Below are positions 18,759-29,167 of a stretch of DNA of 64,000 nucleotides, piece after piece. Source of the DNA: Clostridia bacterium. GTDB lineage: Bacteria > Bacillota > Clostridia > Christensenellales > UMGS416. How positions within the stretch are numbered: the first letter of the stretch is position 1; the number at the start of each line of letters is the position of its first letter. The notes under the pieces were generated by a model that saw nothing but the letters and a program-made list of their open reading frames with translations, made no database searches and was not told the origin of the DNA. Made by a program: the position numbers and the translations under genes. Where the stretch lies: positions 62,001 through 126,000 of the forward strand of contig JAFGUF010000012.1 in assembly GCA_016938675.1 (NCBI GenBank), in the 5' to 3' direction.

Positions 18759-19226
18759 CTATTCAACCACTTCATTCGGGTTGCTCGTGCCTTCGGGGGA
18801 TACAGCGCGCTGCGCCCAGTCAAATGAATGATACCCCTGTATGCTGTAATACTGCTCTTTATTCTTGTACTTATATATTACGAAGACGGCATCATCCATA
18901 GATTCGTCTACTGCAATTATGTATTCCGCACCGTCCGAAAATGTGAGGTAAATGGCCTCATCTTTGTTGTATTCAGGCTCTTTGAATAGACGCCTCTTTT
19001 CGTAAACATTAACAACCTTGGATATTCTCGATACGTTTCCACCCAATATGCGGGTCGTCATTCCGTTATATTCGCATATCAGTTCGCCGCCGTCTTGAAG
19101 GCGCAGATTATGAAACAGCAGATCTTTATCATACTGCACTTTACTATAATTTAAATATATTGCGAATACCGCAGTCACCAGAAATATTCCCAGTATTGTT
19201 AAGACAGGAATTAAAAATTTTTTCAT
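18759..19226 (-). CDS. Hypothetical membrane-anchored protein
   Basis: N-terminal TM helix (MKKFLIPVLTILGIFLVTAVFAIYL); no family recognised. Confidence 0.6.
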   Translation of the reverse strand: MKKFLIPVLTILGIFLVTAVFAIYLNYSKVQYDKDLLFHNLRLQDGGELICEYNGMTTRILGGNVSRISKVVNVYEKRRLFKEPEYNKDEAIYLTFSDGAEYIIAVDESMDDAVFVIYKYKNKEQYYSIQGYHSFDWAQRAVSPEGTSNPNEVVE

Positions 19227-19364
19227 ACATTTACCCCTTCATATGGAATATCATATAATGCTTTCAAAGTCAAGCCTCTGCGCCTGAATGCATCATAATA
19301 ATGTTTTCAGCATACAAATAGCCTTGCTTCTATTAATCATAAAAACAAGGCTTTGCATAAAAAC

Positions 19365-19646
19365 TTATTTAAGCCAGACTTTTGTCAGAAACAGCAGAAA
19401 CAGAAATGCAGCCCCAATGAATATTGATCCCAAAAGCAGAGCAGCCAATATTGCATTTGCTATCACCTGCCTGGTTTCTTTTTTGGTCAGCTCAGGCTCA
19501 ACCTCATGCGCAGGTTTCTCAGCCGATGGTACTGCCTTCTTTTTTCTTGGAATTCCTCCATGCATACGCAGGCCGTACCATGACTTGTCAATACTGCTCA
19601 TGTCAGCTACTTGTCTGCCGTCATCTTCAAAATCCTTTTTTTTCAT
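19365..19646 (-). CDS. Small single-TM hypothetical protein directly downstream of oppF
   Basis: C-terminal TM (AILAALLLGSIFIGAAFLFLLFL); 11-nt gap after oppF. Confidence 0.55.
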   Translation of the reverse strand: MKKKDFEDDGRQVADMSSIDKSWYGLRMHGGIPRKKKAVPSAEKPAHEVEPELTKKETRQVIANAILAALLLGSIFIGAAFLFLLFLTKVWLK

Positions 19647-19657
19647 AATAATCTATT

Positions 19658-20725
19658 CTATTTGTCGTTATATAAATGGCACACAACCTGATGGCCCGGC
19701 TCAATTTCCTTCTGCTTCGGCACTTCCACTTTGCATATTTCCATGCACTCTGAACAGCGTGTGTGGAATTTGCATCCCTTAGGCGGATTAGCCGGAGAAG
19801 GAATGCTTCCTTCTAGCAGTATGCGGTTTACCTGCTTTGTCGGGTCTGGTATTGGTATAGCAGAAAACAGTGCCTTTGTGTAGGGGTGCAGCGGATTTCT
19901 AAAAATATCCTTCTTTGATCCGAACTCCACCAAATCGCCCAAATACATAACACCAATAGTATCTGATATATGCTCAACAACTGATAGGTCATGTGATATA
20001 AACAGATATGTCAGGTTATACTTATCCTGCAGGTCCATCAAAAGATTTATAATCTGTGCCTGAATAGAAACGTCCAATGCGGATACAGGCTCGTCACATA
20101 CAACGAACTCGGGGTTCAAAGCCAGCGCTCTGGCTATGCATATTCTCTGCCTTTGCCCGCCGGAAAATTCATGAGGATAGCGCTGCTTGTGGTATGGCTG
20201 AAGACCGCAGTTTTCCATTATTTCATCTAGGTACTCTGTGTATCTCTCCTCCGGCACTATTCCGTGTTCACGCACGGCTTCACCAATTATTTCGCCAATA
20301 GGAAGGCGTGGTGAAAGGCTGGAATATGGATCCTGGAATATGATCTGCATCTTCGGGCGCATTTTCTGCAGCTCTTCTTTGTTCAGGTCGTATACTTCCT
20401 GTCCGTTAAAGAGCACCTGGCCTGCTGATTTCTCAGAAAGCCTTAGTATTGTCCTTCCGACTGTGGTTTTTCCGCATCCGGATTCGCCAACAAGGCCCAT
20501 TGTTGTGCCGCGCTCAATTTTGAAGCTTATGCCGTCCACCGCACGAACGTAGCCAACTATTCTTTGAAGAACGCCGTCTTTGATTTCAAAGTACCTTTTT
20601 AACTCATTAACTTCAAGAATATATTTATCTTCGTGTACTAAAGGCTCGTAATTGTTGTCTATCGTCAGCCTTTTTTTACGCTCTTCTCTTGTTTCAGTAT
20701 TTGCATTTTTTAATTTATTTGCCAT
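19658..20725 (-). CDS. oppF: Oligopeptide ABC transporter ATP-binding protein OppF
   Basis: GLVGESGCGKTTVGR, FSGGQRQRICIARAL, VCDEPVSALDVSIQAQ; C-terminal oligo_HPY with Cys cluster. Confidence 0.92.
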   Translation of the reverse strand: MANKLKNANTETREERKKRLTIDNNYEPLVHEDKYILEVNELKRYFEIKDGVLQRIVGYVRAVDGISFKIERGTTMGLVGESGCGKTTVGRTILRLSEKSAGQVLFNGQEVYDLNKEELQKMRPKMQIIFQDPYSSLSPRLPIGEIIGEAVREHGIVPEERYTEYLDEIMENCGLQPYHKQRYPHEFSGGQRQRICIARALALNPEFVVCDEPVSALDVSIQAQIINLLMDLQDKYNLTYLFISHDLSVVEHISDTIGVMYLGDLVEFGSKKDIFRNPLHPYTKALFSAIPIPDPTKQVNRILLEGSIPSPANPPKGCKFHTRCSECMEICKVEVPKQKEIEPGHQVVCHLYNDK

Positions 20726-21928
20726 TTACTTTTCCTCTTCATAAAGATAACATGCCACAGAGTGAGTCGGGCTCAATTGTATGTGGCCGGGATAAGCTCC
20801 ATTGCATTTATCAATACTTTTTTCACAACGGTCTTTAAAATAACAATAATTCGGCATATCAATAGGATTAGGCACCTTGCCCGGAATGCTGTAGAGCCTG
20901 CTTACGTTCTTGTGCACGCCCGGCCTTGAGGCCATCAGTCCAATTGTATATGGGTGTGCCGGCTCTCCGAACACCTCATAAACTGTGCCTCTTTCCACAA
21001 CACGCCCTGCGTACATAACTACTACATAGTCTGCCATACCGGCTATTACGCCCAAGTCATGGGTAATCAGCATGATGCTTGAATTTATCTTGTCCTTGAG
21101 CTCATGCAGAATATCAAGTATCTGGGCCTGTATTGTAACATCCAAAGCTGTTGTAGGCTCATCCGCAATAATCAGGCTGGGGTTGCACGCCAATGCCATA
21201 GCTATCATTACGCGCTGCCTCATTCCGCCTGAGAGCTCGTGTGGATACATCTTGTATACGCCTTCGCTGTTTGCGATGCCAACCAGATCGAGCATTTTTA
21301 TTGTATGCTCTTTTATCCTTTCTCTCTCATCTACTGTGAATTTGCTTACTTTTCCGGTTTTCTTAGCATCTGTTGTGAAGTCACCGAATAGCTCGCTGCT
21401 GTGCAGCGCAATAACCTCGTCTACCTGAGCACCGATTCTGAAAACCGGGTTGAGGCTGGTCATTGGCTCCTGGAATATCATCGATATCTGGTTTCCACGG
21501 ATATTATACATTTCACTGATCGGAGTCTTTGCGATATCGTATACTTTTTCTCCGGTGTTGAATCTAATTGCGCCTTCTGTTATCTGTCCCTGTGGCCTTT
21601 GTACCAATTTCATCAGTGAAAGGCTGGTAACTGATTTTCCGCATCCGGACTCGCCGACTATACCTACTGTTTTTCCCTGAGGTACTTCAAATGTAACGCC
21701 GTCAACTGCCTTTACTACGCCGATATCAGTGTAGAAATATGTATGCAGATTATCAAATTCAACTACATTTTTAGGATCCTTCATAGTAGTTAAGTATTCA
21801 GCTTCAGGAACATTCTTCCTGTTGTTTTCACGCTCAAACTTTCTTGTTATCCTGCGGTTTTCTCTGGAAATCTTCTGAACTTCCTTAGCAGAAAGGTAGT
21901 TTGAGTTATTTTTCTTTTTCTCTTTCAT
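20726..21928 (-). CDS. oppD: Oligopeptide ABC transporter ATP-binding protein OppD
   Basis: GIVGESGCGKSVTSLS, LSGGMRQRVMIAMAL, IADEPTTALDVTIQAQ. Confidence 0.92.
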   Translation of the reverse strand: MKEKKKNNSNYLSAKEVQKISRENRRITRKFERENNRKNVPEAEYLTTMKDPKNVVEFDNLHTYFYTDIGVVKAVDGVTFEVPQGKTVGIVGESGCGKSVTSLSLMKLVQRPQGQITEGAIRFNTGEKVYDIAKTPISEMYNIRGNQISMIFQEPMTSLNPVFRIGAQVDEVIALHSSELFGDFTTDAKKTGKVSKFTVDERERIKEHTIKMLDLVGIANSEGVYKMYPHELSGGMRQRVMIAMALACNPSLIIADEPTTALDVTIQAQILDILHELKDKINSSIMLITHDLGVIAGMADYVVVMYAGRVVERGTVYEVFGEPAHPYTIGLMASRPGVHKNVSRLYSIPGKVPNPIDMPNYCYFKDRCEKSIDKCNGAYPGHIQLSPTHSVACYLYEEEK

Positions 21929-21939
21929 AATAATTCCTC

Positions 21940-23709
21940 CTACCTTTTCATCTTCGGGTCAAATGCGTCGCGCAGGCCGTCACCAATAAAGTTGAAGCCA
22001 AGAACTGTAATAAGTATGCAGAAACCTGCTGGTATCCATACAAACAGATAATTTGTCATTACATATACATTGCTGACAGCATTTATTATGTTACCCCACG
22101 AAGCAAAGGGGAATTTAACACCAAGTCCTAAGAAGCTGATAACCGACTCTGTCAGAATAACTCCGCCCAAACTTAGTGTTGATATTACGATAAGCTGGGG
22201 CATTACATTCGGGACAAGGTGCTTGAATATACGCTTGCTCACGGATATTCCTGTGGCTTCCGCTGCAATCATAAATTCCTGCTCACGCAGAGACAATATC
22301 TGTCCCCTTACGAGCCTTGCTATTCCCGGCCAGCCCAGCACGCCGAGAATGATCATCAGGTACATCATGCGCACCATTGGGTCAACTCTCTGTGCGTCCA
22401 TCATTGCGCCCAGTATAATCAGCAAAGGCAGTGAAGGAATACTATTGAAAATATCAACAATACGCATTATAAGGTTATCTACGAACTTGCCGAAATACCC
22501 TGCGATGCCGCCTAGTACAACTCCTATAAATGTCTCAATTATAACAACTATAAAGCCGATAATCAGCGAAATACGTCCGCCGTACATAAGACGAGTCAAT
22601 ACGTCCATTCCGTTACCGTCTGTTCCCAGCGGATGCACGCTGTCCGGGAATGAAAAAGTATCGAGAACTCGTGTTTCCTCAATCCATTTCATTGACCACA
22701 CATCATTGCTTCTGTGCAGCGTATACGTGCCTAATTTTCCGTCTATATGGTCATATGTGAATTCTTCAACGCCTGCTTCAACCAGCTCGATTACCTTGGT
22801 CTTAAATTCCAGAGTAAAGAAAACATCAGCATAAATAGGCTGAACCAAATACCTTGATGCGTTAGCATATTCTATCAGTTCATCTCCCTTTACCTCTGAT
22901 ATTATCGCCCTGTCGTTTTCAACAGTCATCTGATATTTAACGCCGCCCGATGTGAACTCCTGAACGGCTGCGCCGCCGGATGCAATCTCTGCAAATGCAA
23001 TCTCTGACTTCATGCAGAAATCGAGATTGTTACTTGTTTCAGGTGAAGCATAGTCATATATGTTCTTAAGCGCCAAGGCTACAGGCTGCAGAACTCCTGC
23101 AGTGTAGTTTTTTCTTTCCTGGCTTACGACATACTCGTTTCCTCCGAATTCAAAGAAGGCTGCGCCTTCGCTGATCGCATCGGAAAAAGCAGCGCTGAAA
23201 TCAGCGTTTAGAGTGCTGTCTTCTAATTCAATCGCATAATTTCCGCCAAGCGCAGTAGCTGAGGCTACCTGCTGCAGTCCGTATATCAGGTGAACATCCT
23301 CAGCCAGTTTTTTCTGGCTATAGGCAATGTCCAGAGAAGAGAATACTTCATCTTCCTTATTCGCGGCCTGCACAAACTGTGCCTGCGCAGAAAGCGGGAA
23401 GTCATAGCCCTCATCGATTACGAACTTGTAGTCCTTGTTTATGGAAATACCGGCATAGTCCTTTGACATTTCAACTTCTTTTTTGAATGTTTCGCTTTCT
23501 CTGTAGGGCATCAGCCAACCGCCTACAAATGAGAAAATAAACATTGCCACAATGAAAATTGAGCCGGTTATCGCAAGCTTATTTCTTATAAACCTCTTAA
23601 ATACCAGCATGCCCGGAGAAAGGACCTTTATGCGTTGCTCATCGTCCAAGGCCATCTGCGGATTATTATTTTTCTCTTGGGTATCTTTATTTTTTAAATC
23701 ATTATTCAT
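21940..23709 (-). CDS. oppC: Oligopeptide ABC transporter permease OppC with large extracytoplasmic insertion
   Basis: HPLGTDGNGMDVLTRLMYGGRISL and EAA loop (EATGISVSKRIFKHLVPNV) are canonical; about 280 extra residues follow the first TM. Confidence 0.9.
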   Translation of the reverse strand: MNNDLKNKDTQEKNNNPQMALDDEQRIKVLSPGMLVFKRFIRNKLAITGSIFIVAMFIFSFVGGWLMPYRESETFKKEVEMSKDYAGISINKDYKFVIDEGYDFPLSAQAQFVQAANKEDEVFSSLDIAYSQKKLAEDVHLIYGLQQVASATALGGNYAIELEDSTLNADFSAAFSDAISEGAAFFEFGGNEYVVSQERKNYTAGVLQPVALALKNIYDYASPETSNNLDFCMKSEIAFAEIASGGAAVQEFTSGGVKYQMTVENDRAIISEVKGDELIEYANASRYLVQPIYADVFFTLEFKTKVIELVEAGVEEFTYDHIDGKLGTYTLHRSNDVWSMKWIEETRVLDTFSFPDSVHPLGTDGNGMDVLTRLMYGGRISLIIGFIVVIIETFIGVVLGGIAGYFGKFVDNLIMRIVDIFNSIPSLPLLIILGAMMDAQRVDPMVRMMYLMIILGVLGWPGIARLVRGQILSLREQEFMIAAEATGISVSKRIFKHLVPNVMPQLIVISTLSLGGVILTESVISFLGLGVKFPFASWGNIINAVSNVYVMTNYLFVWIPAGFCILITVLGFNFIGDGLRDAFDPKMKR

Positions 23710-23725
23710 GGTTTTATTATCATCC

Positions 23726-24712
23726 TTAGTTTACTCTAACCCGCGGGTCAACAACGGCGTATAATATATCAGCAATCAATGTTCCAAGCAATGTCAGTGC
23801 AGCAAGGAACAATAAGTAGAACATTGAGAATGGTATGTCGCCGTTAACCATGGCGTCATACGATGTCTTACCTATTCCAGTGATTCCGAAAAGTGTTTCA
23901 GTAATAAGTGCTCCCGCGAACAATCCGGGGATACTTCCGCCGATAATTGTTACAATAGGTATTAATGTGTTTCTGAACGCGTGGTAATTTATGACCCTTT
24001 TCTCGCTTAAGCCTTTTGCCCTGGCTGTGCGGATATAATCAGAGTTTAATACTTCAAGCATATTTGTGCGGGTATATCTCATTAGTCCGCCGATGCTTAT
24101 TATAACAAGGGCAAATACAGGCAGTACATAATGCTTACCTATATCAAGCAGCTGCCCCCATCTGCTAAGCTGGTCGAAATACCGCCCAACTGTGCCGTTT
24201 AAATCGAACCATCCAAGCTGAATTGAAAATACCAGTTTGAGAATTGTAGCAAAGAAAAAAACCGGCAGTGAAATTCCTACAAGCGCTATTACTGTAACAG
24301 CATAGTCTACTGTGCTGTACTGCTTTCTTGCTGCTAATATTCCCAGCGGAATAGCAATTACGAGTTCTAACGCAAAAGCTACTGATCCTAAAGCAAATGA
24401 AAACCAAACTGTTTCCTTAAACTTTTCAGTTACAGGTATATTATAATACCAACTGTCGCCAAATTGGCCCCTTACAGCTCTACCTATCCAACTGAAAAAT
24501 CCCTTAACGACTCCGCTGTCCAGTCCGTAAATGCTGTTTAATTGTGCTAGCCATTCTGTATAGCTTTTTGAGCCGGGCAGGTTCGCCCTTTCTCTGGCTA
24601 CTGCCTCTACATATGATGTGGGCATGCTTCTCATAAGTGCATAAATTACGAAAGCCACAAGAAAAAGTATGCCTACACTTAAAAATAATCTTTTAATAAT
24701 ATAAGTACGCAA
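23726..24712 (-). CDS. oppB: Oligopeptide ABC transporter permease OppB
   Basis: MRTYIIKRLFLSVGILFLVAFVIYALM; ARAKGLSEKRVINYHAFRNTLIPIV EAA loop. Confidence 0.92.
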   Translation of the reverse strand: MRTYIIKRLFLSVGILFLVAFVIYALMRSMPTSYVEAVARERANLPGSKSYTEWLAQLNSIYGLDSGVVKGFFSWIGRAVRGQFGDSWYYNIPVTEKFKETVWFSFALGSVAFALELVIAIPLGILAARKQYSTVDYAVTVIALVGISLPVFFFATILKLVFSIQLGWFDLNGTVGRYFDQLSRWGQLLDIGKHYVLPVFALVIISIGGLMRYTRTNMLEVLNSDYIRTARAKGLSEKRVINYHAFRNTLIPIVTIIGGSIPGLFAGALITETLFGITGIGKTSYDAMVNGDIPFSMFYLLFLAALTLLGTLIADILYAVVDPRVRVN

Positions 24713-24773
24713 TGTAACATCCCATCCTCATCACGCGGATACGCTCCGCATATTTTAAATTAAGAAAAATATA

Positions 24774-24806
24774 TAAAATTGAGTCCACCATACAAGATGG
24801 ACTCAA
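24774..24806 (-). terminator. Intercistronic hairpin between the SBP gene and oppB
   Basis: TTGAGTCCA/TGGACTCAA stem; minus strand followed by TTTTATA. Confidence 0.6.
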
Positions 24807-24851
24807 TTATATGGTTAATCTTAGTTAATCATTATCAATTTAGCTGATAAC

Positions 24852-27317
24852 TTAGTTCATTTCTAACAACTCAGTGTCGTTTGCCCATCCCCAGAATGTT
24901 GTAATGTCAGGAGTTACTGTATCCATATTTACACGCTCTGTTGAGAAGATGATGCAGTTCTGTCTCTGATAGATTGGAACTTCAACAGCCCAGTCAATTA
25001 TGATATCCAAGCATGCTTTGTATGTTGCTTTTCTGAATGCCTGGTCATCGCTTGTTCTGGCCTCGAGGATTAATCTATCGAGTTCAGCGTCCTGGATGTG
25101 GTAGTGGTTAGATTCTGAAGAACCTTCATTACCAACGATGTTGTTTGAATAGTATATCTGATACATATCTGGGTCAATGGTTGCTCCCCATGCAGCAGCC
25201 CACATTTCCTGTGTATTAGCATCAAGCTTATCCCACAATACGTTTGTATCAGCCGGATCATTGATTATGATTGTCATGCCAACCTTAGCCAATTCTTCCT
25301 TGAGTGTTGTTGCCAGTGCGAATGACGGGTGGTCACCAGCGCCGTCGCCTGGGATGATGATTTCGTATTCTAATTTTGCGCCTTCTGGAGCAGCTGTCAG
25401 CATACCTGTTGCTTCATCATATGTGTAGCCTGCTGCAACGAAGTAATCAAGCGCTGCTGCCATAGCTGCTGCATACTTAGCATCGTTATCCATATCTGAT
25501 GTATAGATGTCACTTCCGTCAAGAGCTGTTGAGAATGCTACTTTATAGCCTTCGTCACTAACCTGTGGTGCTGCCCATGAAGTGTTAGATATCGGATAGT
25601 TGATTATGGATGCTCTCTCGCCGTAATATGAGTCAATTGAGAGGTACCTGTATTGTGCAATCAATGTAGCAAGAGCTTTACGCAGATTCTTTGATGCTTC
25701 TGAGCTTGGGTCTCCGCCAACATTAACTGTAGCAGCGTTGATACCAATATAGCCGTAGCCAAGGTTGTCAACTGTGCTTGTTGTTATAACGTCACCTGTG
25801 ATTTCGCCATTTGAGTTGTAGCTAGCAATTTCTGCTACTTCGTCTGTGCCGAATGAAGGATCTGTGATATCAAATGTTCCTGATGCAACACCTGGGATCT
25901 TGTCCGCGTCTGATGTTACCTTGAACTGCATGTATTTTGTCTTAGGTTCGCCTTTGAAGTAATATTCATTAGCTTCAAAGTATACAACCTTGTTTTCGAA
26001 CTTAATGAACTTATATGGGCCGGCTCCCATTGGCATTGTTGTCTTAGCCTGAATTCCGCTCATGTCGCCGAAGTCGAAACCGAACATATTGTTTTCATAG
26101 TCATATTTTGCTGTATCGCCGTAGTAATGAAGTGGTGATACCTGGATGCCGAGTTTGTAAACAGCAGATGCGTCAAAACCGTTAACTGTTACTTCAACAA
26201 CTGTATCGCTTACCTTCTTAATACCTGCAATGTTAGGAATTCCGTCTTCTCCAAGTGATGGGTCTTTCGGGCCTTCCTGTCTGATGAACTTGTCTCTTAA
26301 TACATCAGCAGCATTTTCGCCTGGTGATTCAACGCCTGCATAAGCAACAACGTCGCCTTCATAGGCTACATATGTTTCATTGTAATAGTCGTCAAGTGTT
26401 GGGAAGTCGTCGCCTTCTAATGTCCAGTTTGTGCCTGTTACATATGAAGTGAATGTTCCGTCTTCGCCTACTTCGCCGAAGCCCCAGAGTGCCATACCGG
26501 CAACAACTTTAACTCCGTCAGATGCAGCTACGTCTTCTTCTGTGAATCCTGTGTAAGCTTCAACATAGCCAAGATAGTCTGTTATGCATACATTTACGAT
26601 GTCAGCAACGTCCTTCTTCCATACTTCTTCCTGAAGTGCGAAGAATGCGTCTTTCTGATCCTGTGTAAATGAATCTGCTTCTGTTGGAACATAGTCTATT
26701 CCAGCAGCATAGATATCATCAAACATAGCATCATATTTCGCAAATACGTCATCTGATGTCTGTGTACGATAGTTGCTCATTCCAACGATTGGAACTGAAT
26801 AAAGTGTTGATGAGCCAGCGTATGCAGGATCTGAATATACATAATATGAGAATATTACGTCATCAGCAGTCATCATTTCGCCATCGCTGAACTTTACGTC
26901 ATCCCTTAATGTCCATGTATAAACAGTCTGGTCCTTAGCTTCATCGTAGTTTACATCAAGATCAGCTATACCTGTATACAGATAGTCAACTCCGTTGTAA
27001 GGAATTGTTTCGCCGTCAATCGCGTTGTAAACGATTGCGCCTGTTCTGTCTGTTGTGAGTAATGCCAGCTGAGTCATTGCAACTACGTCAGCGTCGTATC
27101 CTGAATCACTGAAGAATGGGCTGAACTTCTCGCTGAATTCGAGGTAACCAACAACTAAAGGTGTTGTATTTTCAGGTTCTTCTGTTACATCAGGTGCTGC
27201 CGTTTCAGTTTCATTTACTTCTGTTGTCTTAGTATCTTTTGTGCATGATGCAAAGACGCCGAGAAGCATAATCAAAACCAAAACTAAAGCAAGTACTTTG
27301 AATGTTTTGTTTTTCAT
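24852..27317 (-). CDS. oppA: Oligopeptide-binding lipoprotein (SBP family 5), 821 aa
   Basis: Lipobox LVLIMLLGVFASCTKD; YTWTLRDDVKFSDGEMMTADDVIFSY. Confidence 0.9.
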   Translation of the reverse strand: MKNKTFKVLALVLVLIMLLGVFASCTKDTKTTEVNETETAAPDVTEEPENTTPLVVGYLEFSEKFSPFFSDSGYDADVVAMTQLALLTTDRTGAIVYNAIDGETIPYNGVDYLYTGIADLDVNYDEAKDQTVYTWTLRDDVKFSDGEMMTADDVIFSYYVYSDPAYAGSSTLYSVPIVGMSNYRTQTSDDVFAKYDAMFDDIYAAGIDYVPTEADSFTQDQKDAFFALQEEVWKKDVADIVNVCITDYLGYVEAYTGFTEEDVAASDGVKVVAGMALWGFGEVGEDGTFTSYVTGTNWTLEGDDFPTLDDYYNETYVAYEGDVVAYAGVESPGENAADVLRDKFIRQEGPKDPSLGEDGIPNIAGIKKVSDTVVEVTVNGFDASAVYKLGIQVSPLHYYGDTAKYDYENNMFGFDFGDMSGIQAKTTMPMGAGPYKFIKFENKVVYFEANEYYFKGEPKTKYMQFKVTSDADKIPGVASGTFDITDPSFGTDEVAEIASYNSNGEITGDVITTSTVDNLGYGYIGINAATVNVGGDPSSEASKNLRKALATLIAQYRYLSIDSYYGERASIINYPISNTSWAAPQVSDEGYKVAFSTALDGSDIYTSDMDNDAKYAAAMAAALDYFVAAGYTYDEATGMLTAAPEGAKLEYEIIIPGDGAGDHPSFALATTLKEELAKVGMTIIINDPADTNVLWDKLDANTQEMWAAAWGATIDPDMYQIYYSNNIVGNEGSSESNHYHIQDAELDRLILEARTSDDQAFRKATYKACLDIIIDWAVEVPIYQRQNCIIFSTERVNMDTVTPDITTFWGWANDTELLEMN

Positions 27318-27763
27318 CTTTTCTACTCTCCTTTTAAGATTAGTGAATTAATTACAAAATCAACTCCATTTTGGCTTTTAAAAAAGCCACAAAAGTTATA
27401 AATAATTCCAAATTAGAACGTAATAATATGTGCATAGAACACACAAATATTCTTACACAATATCTTTTTATTGTCAATAAGATTTTGCATCGCTAAGCTA
27501 ATTCACACAATCTGATATATTATTTTCGCTGCTTATGAATTTTTATCAAATTATATGATTATTATGCACTTTTTAGTGTATATTTTTCAATTTCCGACTT
27601 ATTTTCTGGCAAAAAAATCTGCCCTTAGTTTTAATTTATATTATAGAACAAAGGAATTGTATTTTCAAGCTTTGATTTCAAAGGTTTAAGCCCTTGAACA
27701 TGCAGCAAAACTAACAAAATACACTTTTTTTATTTATGCAAAGAAAAATATTTTTTTTGCTCA

Positions 27764-27808
27764 TTGACTTATTCGTGTGTATGGTGTATTATACAACATA
27801 GTACACAC
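27764..27808 (+). promoter_or_regulatory. Promoter overlapped by inverted-repeat operator
   Basis: TTGACT-N17-TATTAT; GTGTGTA (27775..27781) and TACACAC (27802..27808), plus inner TGTATTATACA palindrome over the -10. Confidence 0.7.
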
Positions 27809-27836
27809 AGTATACCAAACGAAAGGAGATGGCAAA

Positions 27837-28211
27837 GTGCTGATTAATAAAAATTCCAGCGAACCCGTATACGCCCAGATCATCAACCAGTACAAAAGGC
27901 TGATAGCAACCAGTGCGCTTAAGCCGAATGACCAGCTGCCCTCAGTGAGAAACCTCTCATATGAGATGGGTATCAATCCGAATACTCTGCAGAAAGCATT
28001 TTCACAGCTTGAAATAACAGGCATCTGCTATTCAGTGCCGGGAAAAGGCCGGTTTGTATCCGAGCAGGCTCTTGATATTATCAGGGCCGACGCAGAAACC
28101 TACTTTGATAATCTTAGAAAGATAATCGCCGAATTGGCTATGTGCAGTATCGATTTAGAGCAAATTATTCTAAGAGCTAGGGAATACTACGGCGAAGCTA
28201 TGAAAAAATGA
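27837..28211 (+). CDS. GntR-family regulator, YtrA subfamily
   Basis: EPVYAQIINQYKRLIATSALKPNDQLPSVRNLSYEMGINPNTLQKAFSQLE; GTG start 27837 after AAAGGAG. Confidence 0.9.
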   Translation: MLINKNSSEPVYAQIINQYKRLIATSALKPNDQLPSVRNLSYEMGINPNTLQKAFSQLEITGICYSVPGKGRFVSEQALDIIRADAETYFDNLRKIIAELAMCSIDLEQIILRAREYYGEAMKK

Positions 28212-28242
28212 AAAATTCAAGTAGTCAGAAAGGAATTATAAA

Positions 28243-29166
28243 ATGATTGAGATAAAAAACGCTGTCAAGAGTTTCGCGGAATACAAAGCGATAGATAACA
28301 TCTCCTGCAGCATTGAGTGCGGCTCAATATTCGGCATCGTCGGCTCAAACGGAGCCGGAAAGTCAACACTGCTAAGAATGCTCTGCGGAGTATACTCAGC
28401 AGACAGCGGCGAAGTAATGCTGGATGGCAAAGCTGTATATGATAACCCGTCTGCAAAAGAAGACATTGTCTTCATTGCCGATACGCCGCCCGTTGAGCTT
28501 GGCATCACACTTAAAAACCTTGCTAAGGAATACGCAGCATACTACGAGAATTTCGACAAAGATGAATACAAGACCCTGATCAAAATCTTCAGCCTGGATG
28601 AAAGCATGCCGTTAAGCAGCTATTCCAAGGGGATGCTCAGGCAGGCAATGATCATCATTGCGCTGTGCTGCAACACAAAATATATAGTGCTTGACGAAAC
28701 TATGGACGGCCTGGACGCCGTAGTACGCGGCCTCGTGAAGAAAAAGATATACGCCCGAGTGATGGATTCCAATACAACGGTCATCATATCTTCCCATTCA
28801 TTAAGGGAGCTTGAGGATTTCTGCGATTCCCTTATCCTCATCCACAAAGGCTCTGTCGTATTCGAGCGCAAGCTTGATGAGCTAGGCTCTGACTACGTCA
28901 AAATTCAGGCAGCTTTCAAGGATGACTCCGCAGTTGAAATCCTGAAAAAGATGCCTGAGATTATTAAATGCAAAAAGACCGGCACAGTATACAGCCTGAC
29001 TGCCAAAGGCGCTGAGGAGGCTATCGTTGCGAAGCTTAAGGGACTCAATCCTTTGCTTCTGGATGTTGTCCCGCTGTCACTGGAAGAGATCTTCGCCTTT
29101 GAGCTGCAGGAATTAGGCTACGCAGTGGATATTGAAGAAGACGAACTTAACTCGGAGGAAAAATAA
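28243..29166 (+). CDS. ABC transporter ATP-binding protein
   Basis: GIVGSNGAGKSTLLRML, LSSYSKGMLRQAMIIIAL, IVLDETMDGLD. Confidence 0.9.
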   Translation: MIEIKNAVKSFAEYKAIDNISCSIECGSIFGIVGSNGAGKSTLLRMLCGVYSADSGEVMLDGKAVYDNPSAKEDIVFIADTPPVELGITLKNLAKEYAAYYENFDKDEYKTLIKIFSLDESMPLSSYSKGMLRQAMIIIALCCNTKYIVLDETMDGLDAVVRGLVKKKIYARVMDSNTTVIISSHSLRELEDFCDSLILIHKGSVVFERKLDELGSDYVKIQAAFKDDSAVEILKKMPEIIKCKKTGTVYSLTAKGAEEAIVAKLKGLNPLLLDVVPLSLEEIFAFELQELGYAVDIEEDELNSEEK

Positions 29167-29167
29167 C

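Noticed and set aside
22070-22834. Long plus-strand ORF (254 aa) antisense to oppC
   Set aside because: Lies wholly opposite a recognisable permease; no RBS or domain support.
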